Below, in pieces: positions 15,101 through 26,080 of a stretch of DNA of 64,000 nt. Where the stretch lies: the NCBI GenBank assembly GCA_951799425.1, contig OX637392.1, positions 55,380,093 through 55,444,092 of the forward strand, written 5' to 3'. The DNA is from Ilex aquifolium (taxonomy: Eukaryota > Streptophyta > Magnoliopsida > Aquifoliales > Aquifoliaceae). Both the position numbers and the translations under genes were made by a program. Below the pieces are notes generated by a model. The model searched no databases and had not been told where the DNA came from. It worked only from the letters and a program-made list of their open reading frames with translations. Each line of letters opens with the position of its first letter. The stretch's first letter is position 1.

Positions 15101-18100
15101 AAATCATGTAGTTGATCTTAATAAGTAAAACAATGTATTGGAATACATTTACAATTTTTGTCAATAACTATAATTTATATACTTTTGTAATAAGTACACC
15201 ACTCATATTTGTAAGTCTTTTATCTTTTATTGGTCGGCCTACTACGGGCACCTGTAGGGATTAGTGAGTGAGACCGCCATCCACAAATTGAATCATGGGA
15301 CTCACCCTTTACTTGGGAATAGAGAGGGGAAACATAGCATGCCACAAGAGCGAGGCGAGGTTTGGAACCTTAATGCGAGAGGGACGCCTCGCGAGCCGGG
15401 CTTTTAGAGATGAGGCCTTTTGACGAAGCCAAGTCAATTTCGGTCCACCAAACCCTACAACTGATGAGAAGGCCCTATGGAGTCAAAGGAAGCGTGTACG
15501 TTGTCACACTCCCTACCTTCCAAAGGTGCCTAGAGGACGGGCCAGACGCAGCAGAGCGACAACTTGGGAGCGGATTCCCAAAAGATGAATTTCTTGAGTT
15601 CTTGGCCAAACAAGTTGGTCGTCAACCAAGCGTGGCCAATCTCAGCCAAGGACTAAGGCTTAACTAAGGTTAAAAGCATTATCGCATCAATAGGTAAACT
15701 ATGAAGGCCAAACAGTTTCCTTGAATGAATTGAACAATCCACGCCCCCTTACCTAATAGGGCTCCCTTAACGGGTTCTTGTAAGTGTTGGGACCAGAAGA
15801 CCAGGTTTGATATCAAAACATACAAATCTCATCCCCTCCCCCTTTCCACCCACCAAATATAAAATATATAAAGGTAGGTTGAATTGGTTTTCACCCTCTC
15901 CCATAGTTCTTCAACATTTCTCTTTAATCCTAAATTTACCATGGTATCAGAATAGGAGGTCGTACATTCTAATCTTGCCACACCCTAATTATAATATCTG
16001 CATGTGCTTGGCCCAAAGTCTAACTTACTTGTGAAGGGGGCGAGCATATAACATTTATGTTACATCCTCTCTAATAGCTTAAACTCTTAGATGAGTTTAT
16101 GATTTTACATTTATGACATGTAAATTGTTCCTTCAGTTTATAAAAAGTGATGTATGTACTTGTCTTGGCAGTGTTTGCTTATATTTCTATGGGTAAGGAT
16201 TGTCAAATGCAGTCGCGCTCCATCCTAGGAGGGTGGGTTGATCCTTCTAGGCTGAAGTGTGACGTTTGCACAAACAAATTCTAGTTAAGATGCATAACAA
16301 AAATTGAAGAAGAAAGGGAGGTCACATTGATGAGAGCTAGATATAATAGGAAACTCAAGCCTCGACATCACATTAGTCTCAGTAAATACATAATAATTTT
16401 TTCTACTAGACAATGCCCTTCTCTACTTATTTAATTGTCATGTCCATTCACCATGCCATGCCAATGAGAATACGAGCAGCTAAAAACACTTCAAGTCACA
16501 GTTCAAGTCGCCGAAATTCAGGAGCTGGAGTTGGTTGAAGAGCCTGACAGTAACAGCAGCAAGGGAACATATGTTACATATTGGCTAACAATCTACAACA
16601 TGCCCAATGATTCACTATTTAATTTTCTATGTTGGGTCAATAAAACTAGTAAATGAAATACTATAGTCTCAATTTGCTAAAAAAGACCCATAGATTACCA
16701 AATACTGAATTGCATGAGAGTTCTGTTTTTCCCCTTCGTGTCATCTCTCCACAACTCTATTCATCTCAAATTTTACTTGGACTTAACCCACTATCGACCC
16801 ATCCTCAAACTTTACGTAACCATGGGTTTATAAGCATTGACAACTTTTGAAAATTTCCTTTCCATGATGGTCCAATAATGAAACTACTGGCTCAGTTAGC
16901 CTCTTATGTTTTTACAACACATTGGCTCTCTGCAGAATTCAAATTCCTCCAAGCCAAAATGCAGCCGTACTTTTAAAATGATATATAAATTCCCCCAAGT
17001 ACTATAACCCAAAGTTCACGACAGATCCATCTCCTGACACCATTTGGCTTTCTAGAAATGTTGCCATTGTTCCAGAAGTGTTGACATCAAATTGAGAGCC
17101 AGTCCCAAATTAGCCAAATTTTGATGAATCATAAGTTGATACATAATGGCAATCCCAAGTAATCCACGTTGAGAATTTGCAACATTGTACACACTTAATA
17201 TAATAAAAACATTACATCAAAATAGTTGGGACAATACTTTGTTGAGTTTGAGTTGAGTATGCATACATAAAATGTATGAAGATAATTACAATTACCAATT
17301 AAACAATAAATAAATTACGACAGATTGTGGGTATATACAGCTATAGATTCATACTCTGATTGTCTATGAAATCTACAGCTACAGCTACATATTATGCATT
17401 TGGCAACTTTTTTCTCAGAACATACAAATTATGAGTTTAAACAATTACAGATTTACCCTTTGATTTTATATAATCAGATATTCAGATGTGCTTCAACAAA
17501 TACAGTAGGGATTTGTAAGATAGAATGACAAGTCAATAGTACAAACGTCATGTCACATCATTTTTTATTTATTTCACGCCTTAACAGCACAGCAGAGAAT
17601 ATGCATATATTATCTCAATTATTCAAATTCATAATACTGTTGTTATGTCAAATAAGATTGAAGGCTATAGTTGAGGCCAAGCCCAATATTTCTCAAGAGA
17701 CCAAAGTTAAAAAACTAACATAACAAAAAACAAACCTGCATCAGGAAGTTCTGTTGTTGGAGCTATGGCCTTTGGTACTCCATAGATGGTTGAGTCCATA
17801 GGGAAAGATTTCCCCAAACAAACGCCATGTATATTGCCCTGCAACACAAGCAAAACATAAATTTCGAATTCAATTCCAGTAAATATGATTCTCACTAATC
17901 TTTAGAACCATACTCTAGCCACCTGCTGCTCAGCCTTCTGCAGGATTTGCTGCTGTGGGTTGCTGTGACACATAAAAGTAAATCAAATAAGAAACCAGAA
18001 ACTCTATAAATGTGAACAAATCAAATTGATACTCGCTGTTCCCTTCTTATGAGCACAGGGATCATATCAGGTTCTGTATTGAGCAATTCGTTCAAATCAC

Positions 18101-20644
18101 ATAATCATGCAGGACTAGATTGTACAGAGGTCCATATCCTCGTTTTATTGATAGTCGAATCATGCTCAGAATGATTGCAAGGTACTCATCAACATAGAAA
18201 ACTTTTAATGCTACAAATGCATTCCAAATAAAATTCTAAACTTTTTCAGTGTCTCCTCAGCAATCAATCAGAGGATTAGTCCACTAATACGCACACACCC
18301 TTTGCTTGCCCACCCACACCTGACATGCACATTTAACTGAACCAGATGAACAGCATACATGGATTATAAATGATGAATATAGTGTCTAATTTGACGGATT
18401 TGGACATTATTACCTAGCATTGCTTGAAGATGCCTCGGTCATTGTCAAGTTGTCAACATCAAGAAGCCGTAAATTTGAATGCAAGTCTGTAACAGGGAGC
18501 TTAAGACACTCTTGCTCATACATTTTTGCAGCAAATAAACTTTCCATTGGTTGAGGCAGTATATTTTCAAAGTTCATACCAATAGGAATCTGTCCAGCCC
18601 TCTGCTGATTCATTCCTGGGCTTGTCATCATAGGAAAGACATTTTGTAGCTCATTAGGAATCTGTCCAGCCCTCTGCTGATTCATTCCTGGGCTTGTCAT
18701 CATAGGAAAGATATTTTGTAGCTCATTAGGAATCTGTCCAGCCCTCTGCTGATTCATTCCTGGGCTTGTCATCATAGGAAAGACATTTTGTAGCTCGTCC
18801 CCCATCATTTGAGAAGCCTGAGAATTAAAAGAAGCACATATGAAATGCATTATCTTACAAACCCGAGCACTATACAACAGCACTTCAAAGGTTATCAGAG
18901 AACACCTTAACAGAGGATTCTTCCCCGGCCTCTTGATGGCTTGGTAGCCTAGAGGAATATACCTCCCAGAATACTGACCACCATTCAGTCAAAAAACCTT
19001 CAGGAGAACTAAGCACTAGAACAAAACCCAATGCAAATTATATTGTCAGACTGCATATAGCAACTTTGGTAAAATCCTATAATGAGAATAATCATAAATG
19101 TCCCAATCAAATATGTCATTACCAAATATTTGAAGTGCATTCCAATTACTTTGAAAGTAACTACATTAGTGATCAATAATACAGTTGCTATACACAAGTA
19201 GACATATTAGAAGAACAATGTGGCATATTTGGACTCAAAAACATCACAAAAACCTTCATGCAGTGCACGAAACTTCCCCTATTAATCAAAAGAATAAAAA
19301 AAAATCTGAATTAGCATGAACCCAGGGCCGGTTCAATGGCAAAGCCATTGAAGCCGCCGCTTTAGGCCCCTCAAATGATTAGGGCCCCATTTTATGGAGG
19401 TTTAATTAAGTCTAATGTTTAAATAAAACATTTAGATATATATTCAATTAAGTTCAATTTTATTTTAGATTTTTTAGTACCTCAAAAAAATAAAATTTAG
19501 AGTTTTTTAGATTTGATTTGAGTTTGTTGAGCATTTGTTTATGTTGTTAACAGCAACATAAAATACCATTTGAGTCTATGATATTTAGCTTAAGTTTTAT
19601 TAATTATAATTTTGTTTCTTTTCATTGATTATATTAACATTAAATCCAATAAAATTCTATTTTACCATTATATTAGGTATCACGCTTTGTTCGAATTAAT
19701 TATACTATCTATTGAAAAAATGTGTTAACAAAACTTAAATACAAAAATCTAATAATTATTTTCATATCTCAAAAGACAATAATATAAATAATACTTAATA
19801 ATAATATAAATTTTATTTTAAAAATTAATAGGGCCTCATTTAAAATTTCGCTTTGGGCCTCATTTTGTGTCGAGCTGCCCCTGCATGATGAACCACATGG
19901 CCCACAACACATCTTAAAGACATTTGATGGACCCGAGTGGAATTCAATCAATACATCCATTTCTGTTCCTTTCTTGTTCTTGAATACAGGAGGGGAAATG
20001 CATGGAATCAAGACCCATCAAAATTAAGCAACAAACCCTTAATATTAATTAAAAAAAACATTAATGGTTGTAATTTAGTGTCTTAATCCATCACAATCAT
20101 TAGATTAGTTGCGGATACCAATAAATACCGAGACTCCCTATTAATCCAATGGTTATGAGTGATCACGCAAACAAATTAATCCATCACAACCATTAGATTA
20201 GTTGCGGAGGCCAATAAATACTGAGATTCACTATTAATCCAATGGTTGATAAGGATAACAAATTAAGCCAATAAATTGGGTCGAAACAGAATTGTTCTAA
20301 TAAAGATTAATAATCAGGAAAATAATTATATTATGTCAAATACTTCTTCCATGGATACATCTATCATTTAGGAAAATCAAGCAACTTAACAAAATGTGAT
20401 CAAGAACAGATACCAGCTGGATTTGGAGGAACACCAGCCTCATTGGCGAAAATCTCAGCAGTTTCGTGCATGTTGTTTCTCTTCATGTAATCAAGAATGT
20501 AAAGGTCAAGCCTGAAAACCCCAAATCAAACAAAACAAAACAAAAAAAACCCAAGAAATTAGCATTTGTTGGAAGCAAAAACAAAAAAAAAAACCCATTG
20601 AAATATATAAAAACTCACATCTTCTGAGGGTCCCACGATTCCAT
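105..20644 (-). CDS. LUG-like: LEUNIG-like transcriptional corepressor (LisH/LUFS + WD40), 16 coding exons
   Basis: Nuclear Groucho/TLE-type corepressor of the LEUNIG/LUH family, which in known members binds SEUSS-type adaptors through the N-terminal LUFS domain. Coding exons, 5' to 3': 20644-20619, 20511-20414, 19015-18906, 18817-18414, 17962-17923, 17838-17736, 8366-8317, 8196-8071, 5517-5431, 5125-5011, 3555-3446, 3361-3212, 2625-2470, 1938-1822, 1724-1524, 251-105. They total 2040 nt in one frame (679 aa). The start MESWDPQKM leads into a LisH helix (LDLYILDYM), then [14 protein letters not shown], the LUFS hallmark. Residues from about 390 form WD40 blades (for example [24 protein letters not shown]), ending HDHLVKLWK at the stop. 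It is shorter than Arabidopsis LUG (about 930 aa, from memory) and lacks the long Gln-rich stretch, as in a divergent LUG-like clade. Exon 5 could alternatively run 9 nt further (+3 aa). The 3' UTR runs off the window. Confidence 0.93.
6110..6411. mobile_element. hAT-like MITE (302 bp) in LUG-like intron 8
   Basis: Ends are CAAGGATTAAAATTTC and, inverted, CAAGGATCAAAATTTC. It is flanked by ACTAGGTC (6102-6109) and ACTAGATC (6412-6419), an 8-bp target duplication with one mismatch. The interior is rich in GAAACG/TTTCGA words. Same family as 7689-8004. Confidence 0.75.
6681..6720. repeat. Poly-T followed by poly-G tract in a LUG-like intron
   Basis: About 18 T followed directly by about 13 G within intron 8. 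It may be a real low-complexity tract; run lengths of this kind are error-prone in assemblies. Confidence 0.8.
7689..8004. mobile_element. hAT-like MITE (316 bp), same family, LUG-like intron 8
   Basis: Ends CAAGGATCAAAATTTCGTT and, inverted, CAAGGATCAAAATTTCATTC. The interior again is GAAACG/TTTCGG-rich. Flanks ATCCCATT and ATACCATC match at 6 of 8 positions, consistent with an aged 8-bp duplication. Confidence 0.65.
10890..15890. repeat. Four-copy tandem array, ~1.0-1.2-kb unit, in LUG-like intron 6
   Basis: The anchor GATCAAGAGTGCCTCCAG recurs at 10919, 12018, 13203 and 14216 (spacings 1099, 1185 and 1013). Each copy continues in the same order: GGTATGGTATATTG block, AATCAAATCAAAT, a segment rich in GAGTCGG/CCGACTC and GATAC motifs, GGCACATAGACATTG-type block, then CACCCACCAAATATAAA. 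Copy 3 lacks an internal piece; copy 4 is split by an insertion; copy 2 has a small extra tandem (CGAGTCGG unit, about 12355-12408). No long ORF. I do not recognise the family; the GTATCGAGATA/TCGATATCG segments look transposon-derived. Confidence 0.8.
15231..15805. mobile_element. GC-richer insertion splitting tandem copy 4
   Basis: Copies 2 and 3 read straight from TATCTTTTAT into TTTGATATCTAAAC. In copy 4 about 575 bp intervene, beginning TGGTCGGCCTACTACGGGC and ending GACCAGAAGACCAGGT. The insert is clearly more GC-rich than its surroundings and contains an 85-codon ORF (15410-15667, starting MRPFDEAKS) that I do not recognise. No clear terminal repeat or target duplication was found, so the class is unknown. 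Confidence 0.6.
18581..18796 (-). repeat. In-frame 72-bp x 3 tandem repeat in LUG-like exon 4
   Basis: Three near-identical 72-bp copies lie head to tail in exon 4 and encode three 24-residue units (residues about 86-157). Each starts ELQN(V/I)FPMM and ends [10 protein letters not shown]. Copies differ by only a few bases, so the expansion is recent. It sits between the LUFS domain and a segment ([13 protein letters not shown]) that resembles the KMYEERLKLP region of LUG. Confidence 0.9.
19323..19883. mobile_element. hAT-like non-autonomous element in LUG-like intron 2
   Basis: Termini are CAGGGCCGGTTC and, inverted, CAGGGGCAGCTC, an imperfect hAT-style repeat. Subterminal regions carry GGGCC/GGCCTC motifs and the centre is AT-rich. 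The flanks CATGAACC and CATGATGAACC look like a target duplication altered by a 3-bp insertion. No transposase ORF. A related right end is visible near 42650-42705. Confidence 0.6.
20090..20255. repeat. ~85-bp tandem duplication in LUG-like intron 2
   Basis: Two adjacent copies share AATCCATCACAA(T/C)CATTAG, GTTGCGGA and CTATTAATCCAATGGTT in the same order. No coding content. Confidence 0.7.
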
Positions 20645-20990
20645 GATCACCAAAACCAACTTCACTCTACTGAGTAAGAAGAAATGCAGAGAACCGAAGT
20701 GAGTTTTCAGACTTAAAAGTGAAGAAGTTCAATGAAAAAAAGCATAACCCAGATGAAAATTAATTGTTAGAAATAATCAAAAGCTAAAAACCCACATGTG
20801 CTTTGACAACATACACACGCATAGAGAGTGATAAGCAAGAGAAAAGAGCGACAGAGAAGAGGGGAAAAGGAAGGGGATACCTTCGTTTGCTGAGAGGTAA
20901 GTTAGTGCCATGCAAAAGAAAAACGGAAGAAAAAGAACAAACGACAAACCTGGTTTTCGTACAGAGAGAGATAGAGACAGAGAGTGAGTG
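20645..20990 (-). other. 5' leader of the LUG-like gene, with upstream ATGs
   Basis: CT-rich leader between the TATA-like motif and the start codon. Unspliced, it holds an upstream ATG at 20912 opening a reading frame of about 45 codons (starting MALTYLSANEG) and further short ATGs. Possible donors (after ACCAG near 20952, after CGAAG near 20881) and an acceptor (TTACTCAG near 20672) suggest a leader intron that would remove some of them. Transcript data are needed to choose. Confidence 0.5.
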
Positions 20991-21000
20991 AGAGCTGAAG

Positions 21001-21010
21001 CATTATATAG
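21001..21010 (-). promoter_or_regulatory. TATA box of the LUG-like gene
   Basis: CTATATAATG on the minus strand, followed about 30 nt downstream by the CT/TCTC-rich start of the leader. The spacing fits a TSS near 20975. Confidence 0.5.
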
Positions 21011-22745
21011 TAGTGGACTTGTGGGATAACTACACCTGAAAAGGGTGTAGTGTGAAAAGAAAAGACAGGGTTGAGAGGGAAAGTGTGTCAAATTAATTTT
21101 AAAATTAATATAATTAATAAATATATATAACAAATAAATTAAATTAATATTTAACGCATATAATATATTAAATAATTTTTTTTATAAATATTAAAACAAA
21201 TATAATTTCAATTATAATAACACAACACTTGACACTACACGACATGATACGAAACGAATTAACGTTGATACCCCTTGTTAAGGTGAGTGAGTGTGGCTGC
21301 TGTGTGGGACCAGTTGTTGGATTTCTGATTCTCAATATTTAGATTATTTATTTTTTTGTATTATTCTAAATCTCGTTTAATAAATAAATGAGTTTCATTA
21401 AAGTTTACGGTGAATAATTTATTAAAGAAAAAATTAAAAGAATATTATATCGGAGAATTTCACTCTCATACATTATTTTGTCCTTTTATCAAACGAAGCA
21501 TAATGATGTACATAAATTAAGTCCGATTTCAACCTTTTTTCGTAATTGTATATGCATGAAAGAATTAAAAACTACTAAATTCCTCATTTTACGTTTAAGT
21601 AAATTTTAAATAATAAAAAAAAAAATAAGAGTGAAAAATAATTATTAAGAGTAAAAAATATAATTATTTTTTATTTTTTTTCAAAATAATACGTCATGAT
21701 TTCAAGTCGAAAAAACCTCTAAGTGAATGTAGTCGTCTTTTTGCACTTGTAACGGCCGTTACGAAAATTGAAGGAAAAGCACTTTTATTTAAAGTAAAAT
21801 GAGACAAATCCATTTTAATTTTTTAGTTGACAAGGAGACAAAGATTGGCTCCAAAGGTTTGTCCCTATTGTCAAAATGACAAAACATCACTAAATTGGAG
21901 TTTCATTATTTTAAGGAAACGTAAAGAGATTATGATAATCCAACTCTATTTTTCCATCCATAAAATAAGTACACAGTTTCTGCATCAGTTACAAAAAATA
22001 AAAAGAAGGAAGATTACGTTACAAAAATCGATATTGTACCGAAATTTATAATTTTTTGGGGTCAAATTACACATTTTAAAAGTGAAGGTACTGATCAATA
22101 TTCGTGGTGTATCGTAACATTTGATGATCGATCATGAAGTTAACTCAAACGGTTGTAAGTTCACCTTTAAAGGGCTATTTATTTGATGAGTTTGAGCAGG
22201 TGGGTTTAAGTAAAATAGTCCGATGGACCATTTAATTTCATATTTGGTTAAAACTTTTAAACTCGTAATTCATATCCTGGCTCGTAATTTGTCCGAAAAA
22301 TTAAACCCATGAATATGAGTTGCAACAAAACCATGGGAGTGTTTGAAATCAACCAACTTAGGATATATTGTTAAAATGACTTTTCTGCCCCGAATAAATT
22401 TAGTCAATTACATGATAAATATTTAGTTATAATTGTGTTTAATTTGTGGGTCCCACATATTTATGCTACTTACCTAACAAAATTTTTGAGAGAATTTATG
22501 TATGAATTCCATGCACAAAAGGGAGGAGGCTTTGGGTTTGTTAAAAGTAATGCAATCCCTCCATTTTTAAATCATCCAAAAGTAATAATTTTCGGTATGG
22601 TACTGAATATTTTTTTCCTGGTACCGTGAAATTACCCTACAAAAAATAAATTCAGGCTTATTGGTTTAAAAATCAAGTTGTACAAATGAACTCAAATTAA
22701 ATATGAAATGAGATTCACCTATCTCATAATTAACTTACTCAATGT

Positions 22746-22751
<6 letters not shown>

Positions 22752-22789
<38 letters not shown>
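22752..22789. repeat. (TA)n microsatellite
   Basis: About 19 uninterrupted TA dinucleotides. Confidence 0.95.
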
Positions 22790-22792
<3 letters not shown>

Positions 22793-23107
22793 TAGCTACC
22801 ATTATTATTTACTATCTATATATAAATTAGCTACCATTATTGTTTACTATAGTTGGATATGAGGAAAATCCACATTTAGAAAAAAAATTTATGGCATAAA
22901 TTTTTTTATTACCAAAATTTGTGGTAAGTTAATCATGGATTCATGGTTGAATCTAATCTCCAGATTTTCGAATTTAAAGTAAGATAAACATCTGTGTAGG
23001 ATCATTAAAACAGTGACTTGTAATTTGTGTGTCAAATAGGTTGGTTACTAACACTTAATCCTACAATAATTAAATATCAACATTTTTTTCCTCTTAATGT
23101 CGGGGAG

Positions 23108-23376
23108 TTGTCAACGGTACCGGAAAAAAAATCGATACCGTACCGATATTTATTATATTTATGGACGTTTTTATTATTGTTGTAGCATTGAAGAAAAGTG
23201 ATAAAAATAGTTACCACTTCAGTGGTATACATATCTACAAATGTGGTAAATCATCCACAAAAGTGATAAATTTTTTGATTGTAAAATGACCTATGAAAAT
23301 AATATAAACACCTATTAAAGTAGTAAATTTTGGAAGTACGGTACCAAATTTTTTTTTCAGTACCGTGGTCAAGTCC
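23108..23376. mobile_element. MITE with long inverted ends
   Basis: The left end TTGTCAACGGTACCG followed by A-rich sequence and GGTACCGTAC-type words is mirrored at the right end (inverted TTGACCACGGTACTG followed by A-rich sequence and GGTACCGTAC). The interior is AT-rich without an ORF. I could not find a convincing target duplication. Confidence 0.5.
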
Positions 23377-24900
23377 TAATATCGAAGGATCATTCCAATC
23401 ACATTTTATTTGGATTCATTGTTGCAAAATAAACTCCAAATACGTGCAACCAGCCATAAAACTATATTCTTTTTGGGTCAACCGCGGATTGGACTTATAA
23501 CCTTGAGCAATTACACCATTTGACGATCTCAAATAGACTCATACAACGGCCACCAACATCCCTCTCAAAACTATTCATATTACACTGTACTTTCGTGCAT
23601 GAGTCACCCTAGTTATTCAAAAAAAAATGACAATAGTGCGGCACATAAAAATAGGTTTAGCTCAAGTACAACTCTCAAGGAGGTACTGTTTTTATTTTAA
23701 TACATTAATATGAGTAAATATTCAACTCTCAAGGAGGTACTGTTTTTATTTATTATGTTAGAAATTATTACATAGTATCACCAATTAATGATAAAATATG
23801 AAATGTGCAAGGTGAGCCTCATTTGGATAATTATTGAATTACATAAAAGGAGAGTGAGTAATTATTAACTTATATGGAGGGGTATTTAATATTGGGTGTA
23901 ACAGTTACACTACGTAAGTATTGTCATTTGGTGTAACCGCTCAATAATAAACAAATAAGAGGGTTAGTGAACCCCACTTTTTGAATATGTGAAGATTACT
24001 ATCTTAGATAGAGAGGTGATTATTTGAAGAAGTGTGTGTGATCCATTTTGTCCATTTGTTTTTTTTATCATTGGGTGATTACACTACGTGATAATTCAAT
24101 GTCAATGGTGATATCATGTCAACATGATCACAAGATATCACCAACCAATGATAAACACCAAATGAGTAACATAAACTACACTTGGGTAGTTATTGGATTA
24201 CATGGAAGAAAAATGGGCAATTATTGACTTACATGAAAGGGTAGTTATTGATTTGTGTGAGGGTCCATTTCCTTATTTGTTTGTAAATTATTGGTTAATT
24301 AGTTATTACTCGTACTTGAAGGCACAGAGTAAAAAAAAAATAATCAACAATAAACATATTTGTATTCAAATCCAAAATCAAATCATAAACATAAAAGAGA
24401 GAGAAAGGAATTTAAGAACCGGTTGCAGTGGGGGTGAGCGGTGGTAGTGGTGGTGGACGGTAGTGGTGGTGGTGGGAGACAGTGATGGTTGTGGTAGGTG
24501 GCGACGACCATGGTGATGGTGGTAGACGTGGTGAGAACAATGGTGGTGGTGGTGGGTTTTGGGTGACGACGGTGGTAATGGTAGTCATGAGTGACAACGG
24601 TGATGGGTGACGGTGATGGTGGTGGGGCAATGACGGTGGTGGTAGTGGATGACAAGGGGTGCTTTTAGGTGATAATGTGATTGGTGGTGGCGAATGACAG
24701 TGGTGATATTGGGAGACGACGGGTGCTTCTACGTGATAGTGTGATGGGTGGTGGCGAATGACGGTGGTGGTGATAGGTGTGGTGGGAGTGGGTGACAGTG
24801 GCTGGCGGTGATGGTGGGCAACAACGGGCGGTGGTGGGTTATGGTAGTGGGTGGTGGTGGGCAACAATAGTGGTGGTGTGTGCTGACGATGGGTGACAAT

Positions 24901-26080
24901 CTATGAAGCACGGATACGGATACGGGATACGGGTACGATACGATACGGATACGGCGATACGACAAAGTCTAAAAAAGTAGGATACGGGTACGGCCAAGAT
25001 ACGACTATAATAAAATATTTTTATTATTTTCAACCAACTTAATACTTATATATTTTAGTAGTTCTTTAACATATAATAAGAAAAATTAGTAATTCTTTTT
25101 AGTTTCAAGAAAATATATATCGTATCGCTGTGGTATATTCACAAAGTGAAGTGACAAATTAAAGGAATCAAATCTAATATTTACCTAGTATTTAGAAGTA
25201 ATTTTGCTAAAATTATAATGTAATAACTTTAATTTATACTCTTTTGACATGTAATTTTAGATAATACTTAAAAAACACTCATGTACCTTTGAAGTAATAT
25301 GAATTTTTTGTTAATGTATTGTATGGTATGTAAATTCGAAAAGAGATGTTAAAAGTTCAACTAAAAAATTATATATGTTGGTCGACTACAAAAGTATCCG
25401 TGAAGTATCATAATATTTAATTATTATCGGATACGTAGAAGATGTATCCGACGAGTATCCGACGAGTATCGTATCCGTAAAGTATCCGATACGGATACGT
25501 CAACCTCAACGAAGTATCCGTGCTTCCAGGGGCGGAGCCAGAAATTTTGTCCAGTGGGGGCAACTTAAACCATATGAATATTAAAATTATTAATGTTCAC
25601 AAAAGTATAATTTCATTAATAGAATGTCATTTAAAATAACAACTCATATACATGAGCGTTATATAAAAGAGACAAAAAAAGTTCACGATAAATTTATCTA
25701 TAAGACCTAATCACCTAACAAAAAATTTTGAACCAAAAAATTTGGTTCAAACTATGACTGTTTTATTAAACTAAACTTTGGTATAGGAATTACTTAACCA
25801 ATCACAATAAAACTATTAAAAACACCAAATCAACATAATTTAATTTAACACATAATTGAGGCATTTAGCCTTTCAAAGGAATTTTTTTGACATTTATAAG
25901 TGACCCATATATTTGTCAAAAATATCATAACTACCTATAAATCTTTTAAAAAAAATTCAGTGGGGACAAATCTCTAATAAATTTTAAATTTTTTAAAATT
26001 ATACTTACTCCCCAAAAACTTTTAAAATTCCAGTGGGGGTAGCTGCCCCCACTGTGGATCCGCCACTGCGTGCTTCATAG
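24901..26080. mobile_element. hAT-type element with CTATGAAGCACGGATAC ends, inside the GGT array
   Basis: A perfect 17-bp terminal inverted repeat CTATGAAGCACGGATAC is recovered once the nested insertion is removed. It is flanked by a perfect 8-bp target duplication GTGACAAT (24893-24900 and 26081-26088). Subterminal regions are full of GGATACG/CGTATCC words. About 630 bp without its insert. Non-autonomous. The 8-bp duplication points to the hAT superfamily. Confidence 0.85.
25527..26068. mobile_element. hAT MITE (542 bp) inserted in the end of another element
   Basis: Termini CAGGGGCGGAGCCA and, inverted, CAGTGGCGGATCCA are typical of plant hAT ends. It is flanked by a perfect 8-bp duplication CGTGCTTC (25519-25526 and 26069-26076). 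The target is the right terminal repeat of the element at 24901-26080, so it is the younger insertion. No transposase ORF. Confidence 0.9.

Larger units (their letters stand above)
8367..17735 (-). other. Intron 6 of the LUG-like gene (9.4 kb, repeat-filled)
   Basis: Bounded by donor GTTTGT after GATGCAG (17736) and acceptor TTTGCAG before GGAAAGCC (8366). No coding exon is seen inside. It holds the ~1.1-kb tandem array at 10.9-15.9 kb, a GC-richer insertion at 15.2-15.8 kb and otherwise AT-rich unique-looking sequence (8.4-10.9 and 15.9-17.7 kb). It is far longer than the other introns of the gene. Confidence 0.8.
21011..24297. other. Intergenic, AT-rich, upstream of the LUG-like gene
   Basis: No gene is supported. 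It contains the LUG-like proximal promoter, an (AT)n tract, a MITE with GGTACCG-type ends, a 70-bp direct duplication (CAACTCTCAAGGAGGTACTG at about 23670 and 23721), and a ~110-bp direct repeat (ATCACCAA..AATGATAAA..GGATTACAT type, at about 23775-23880 and 24140-24250). Short ORFs here have no recognisable product. Confidence 0.6.

Noticed and set aside
20777-21133. 118-codon minus ORF upstream of the LUG-like start
   Set aside because: It overlaps the TATA-like motif and CT-rich leader; only its inner ATG could act as a uORF.
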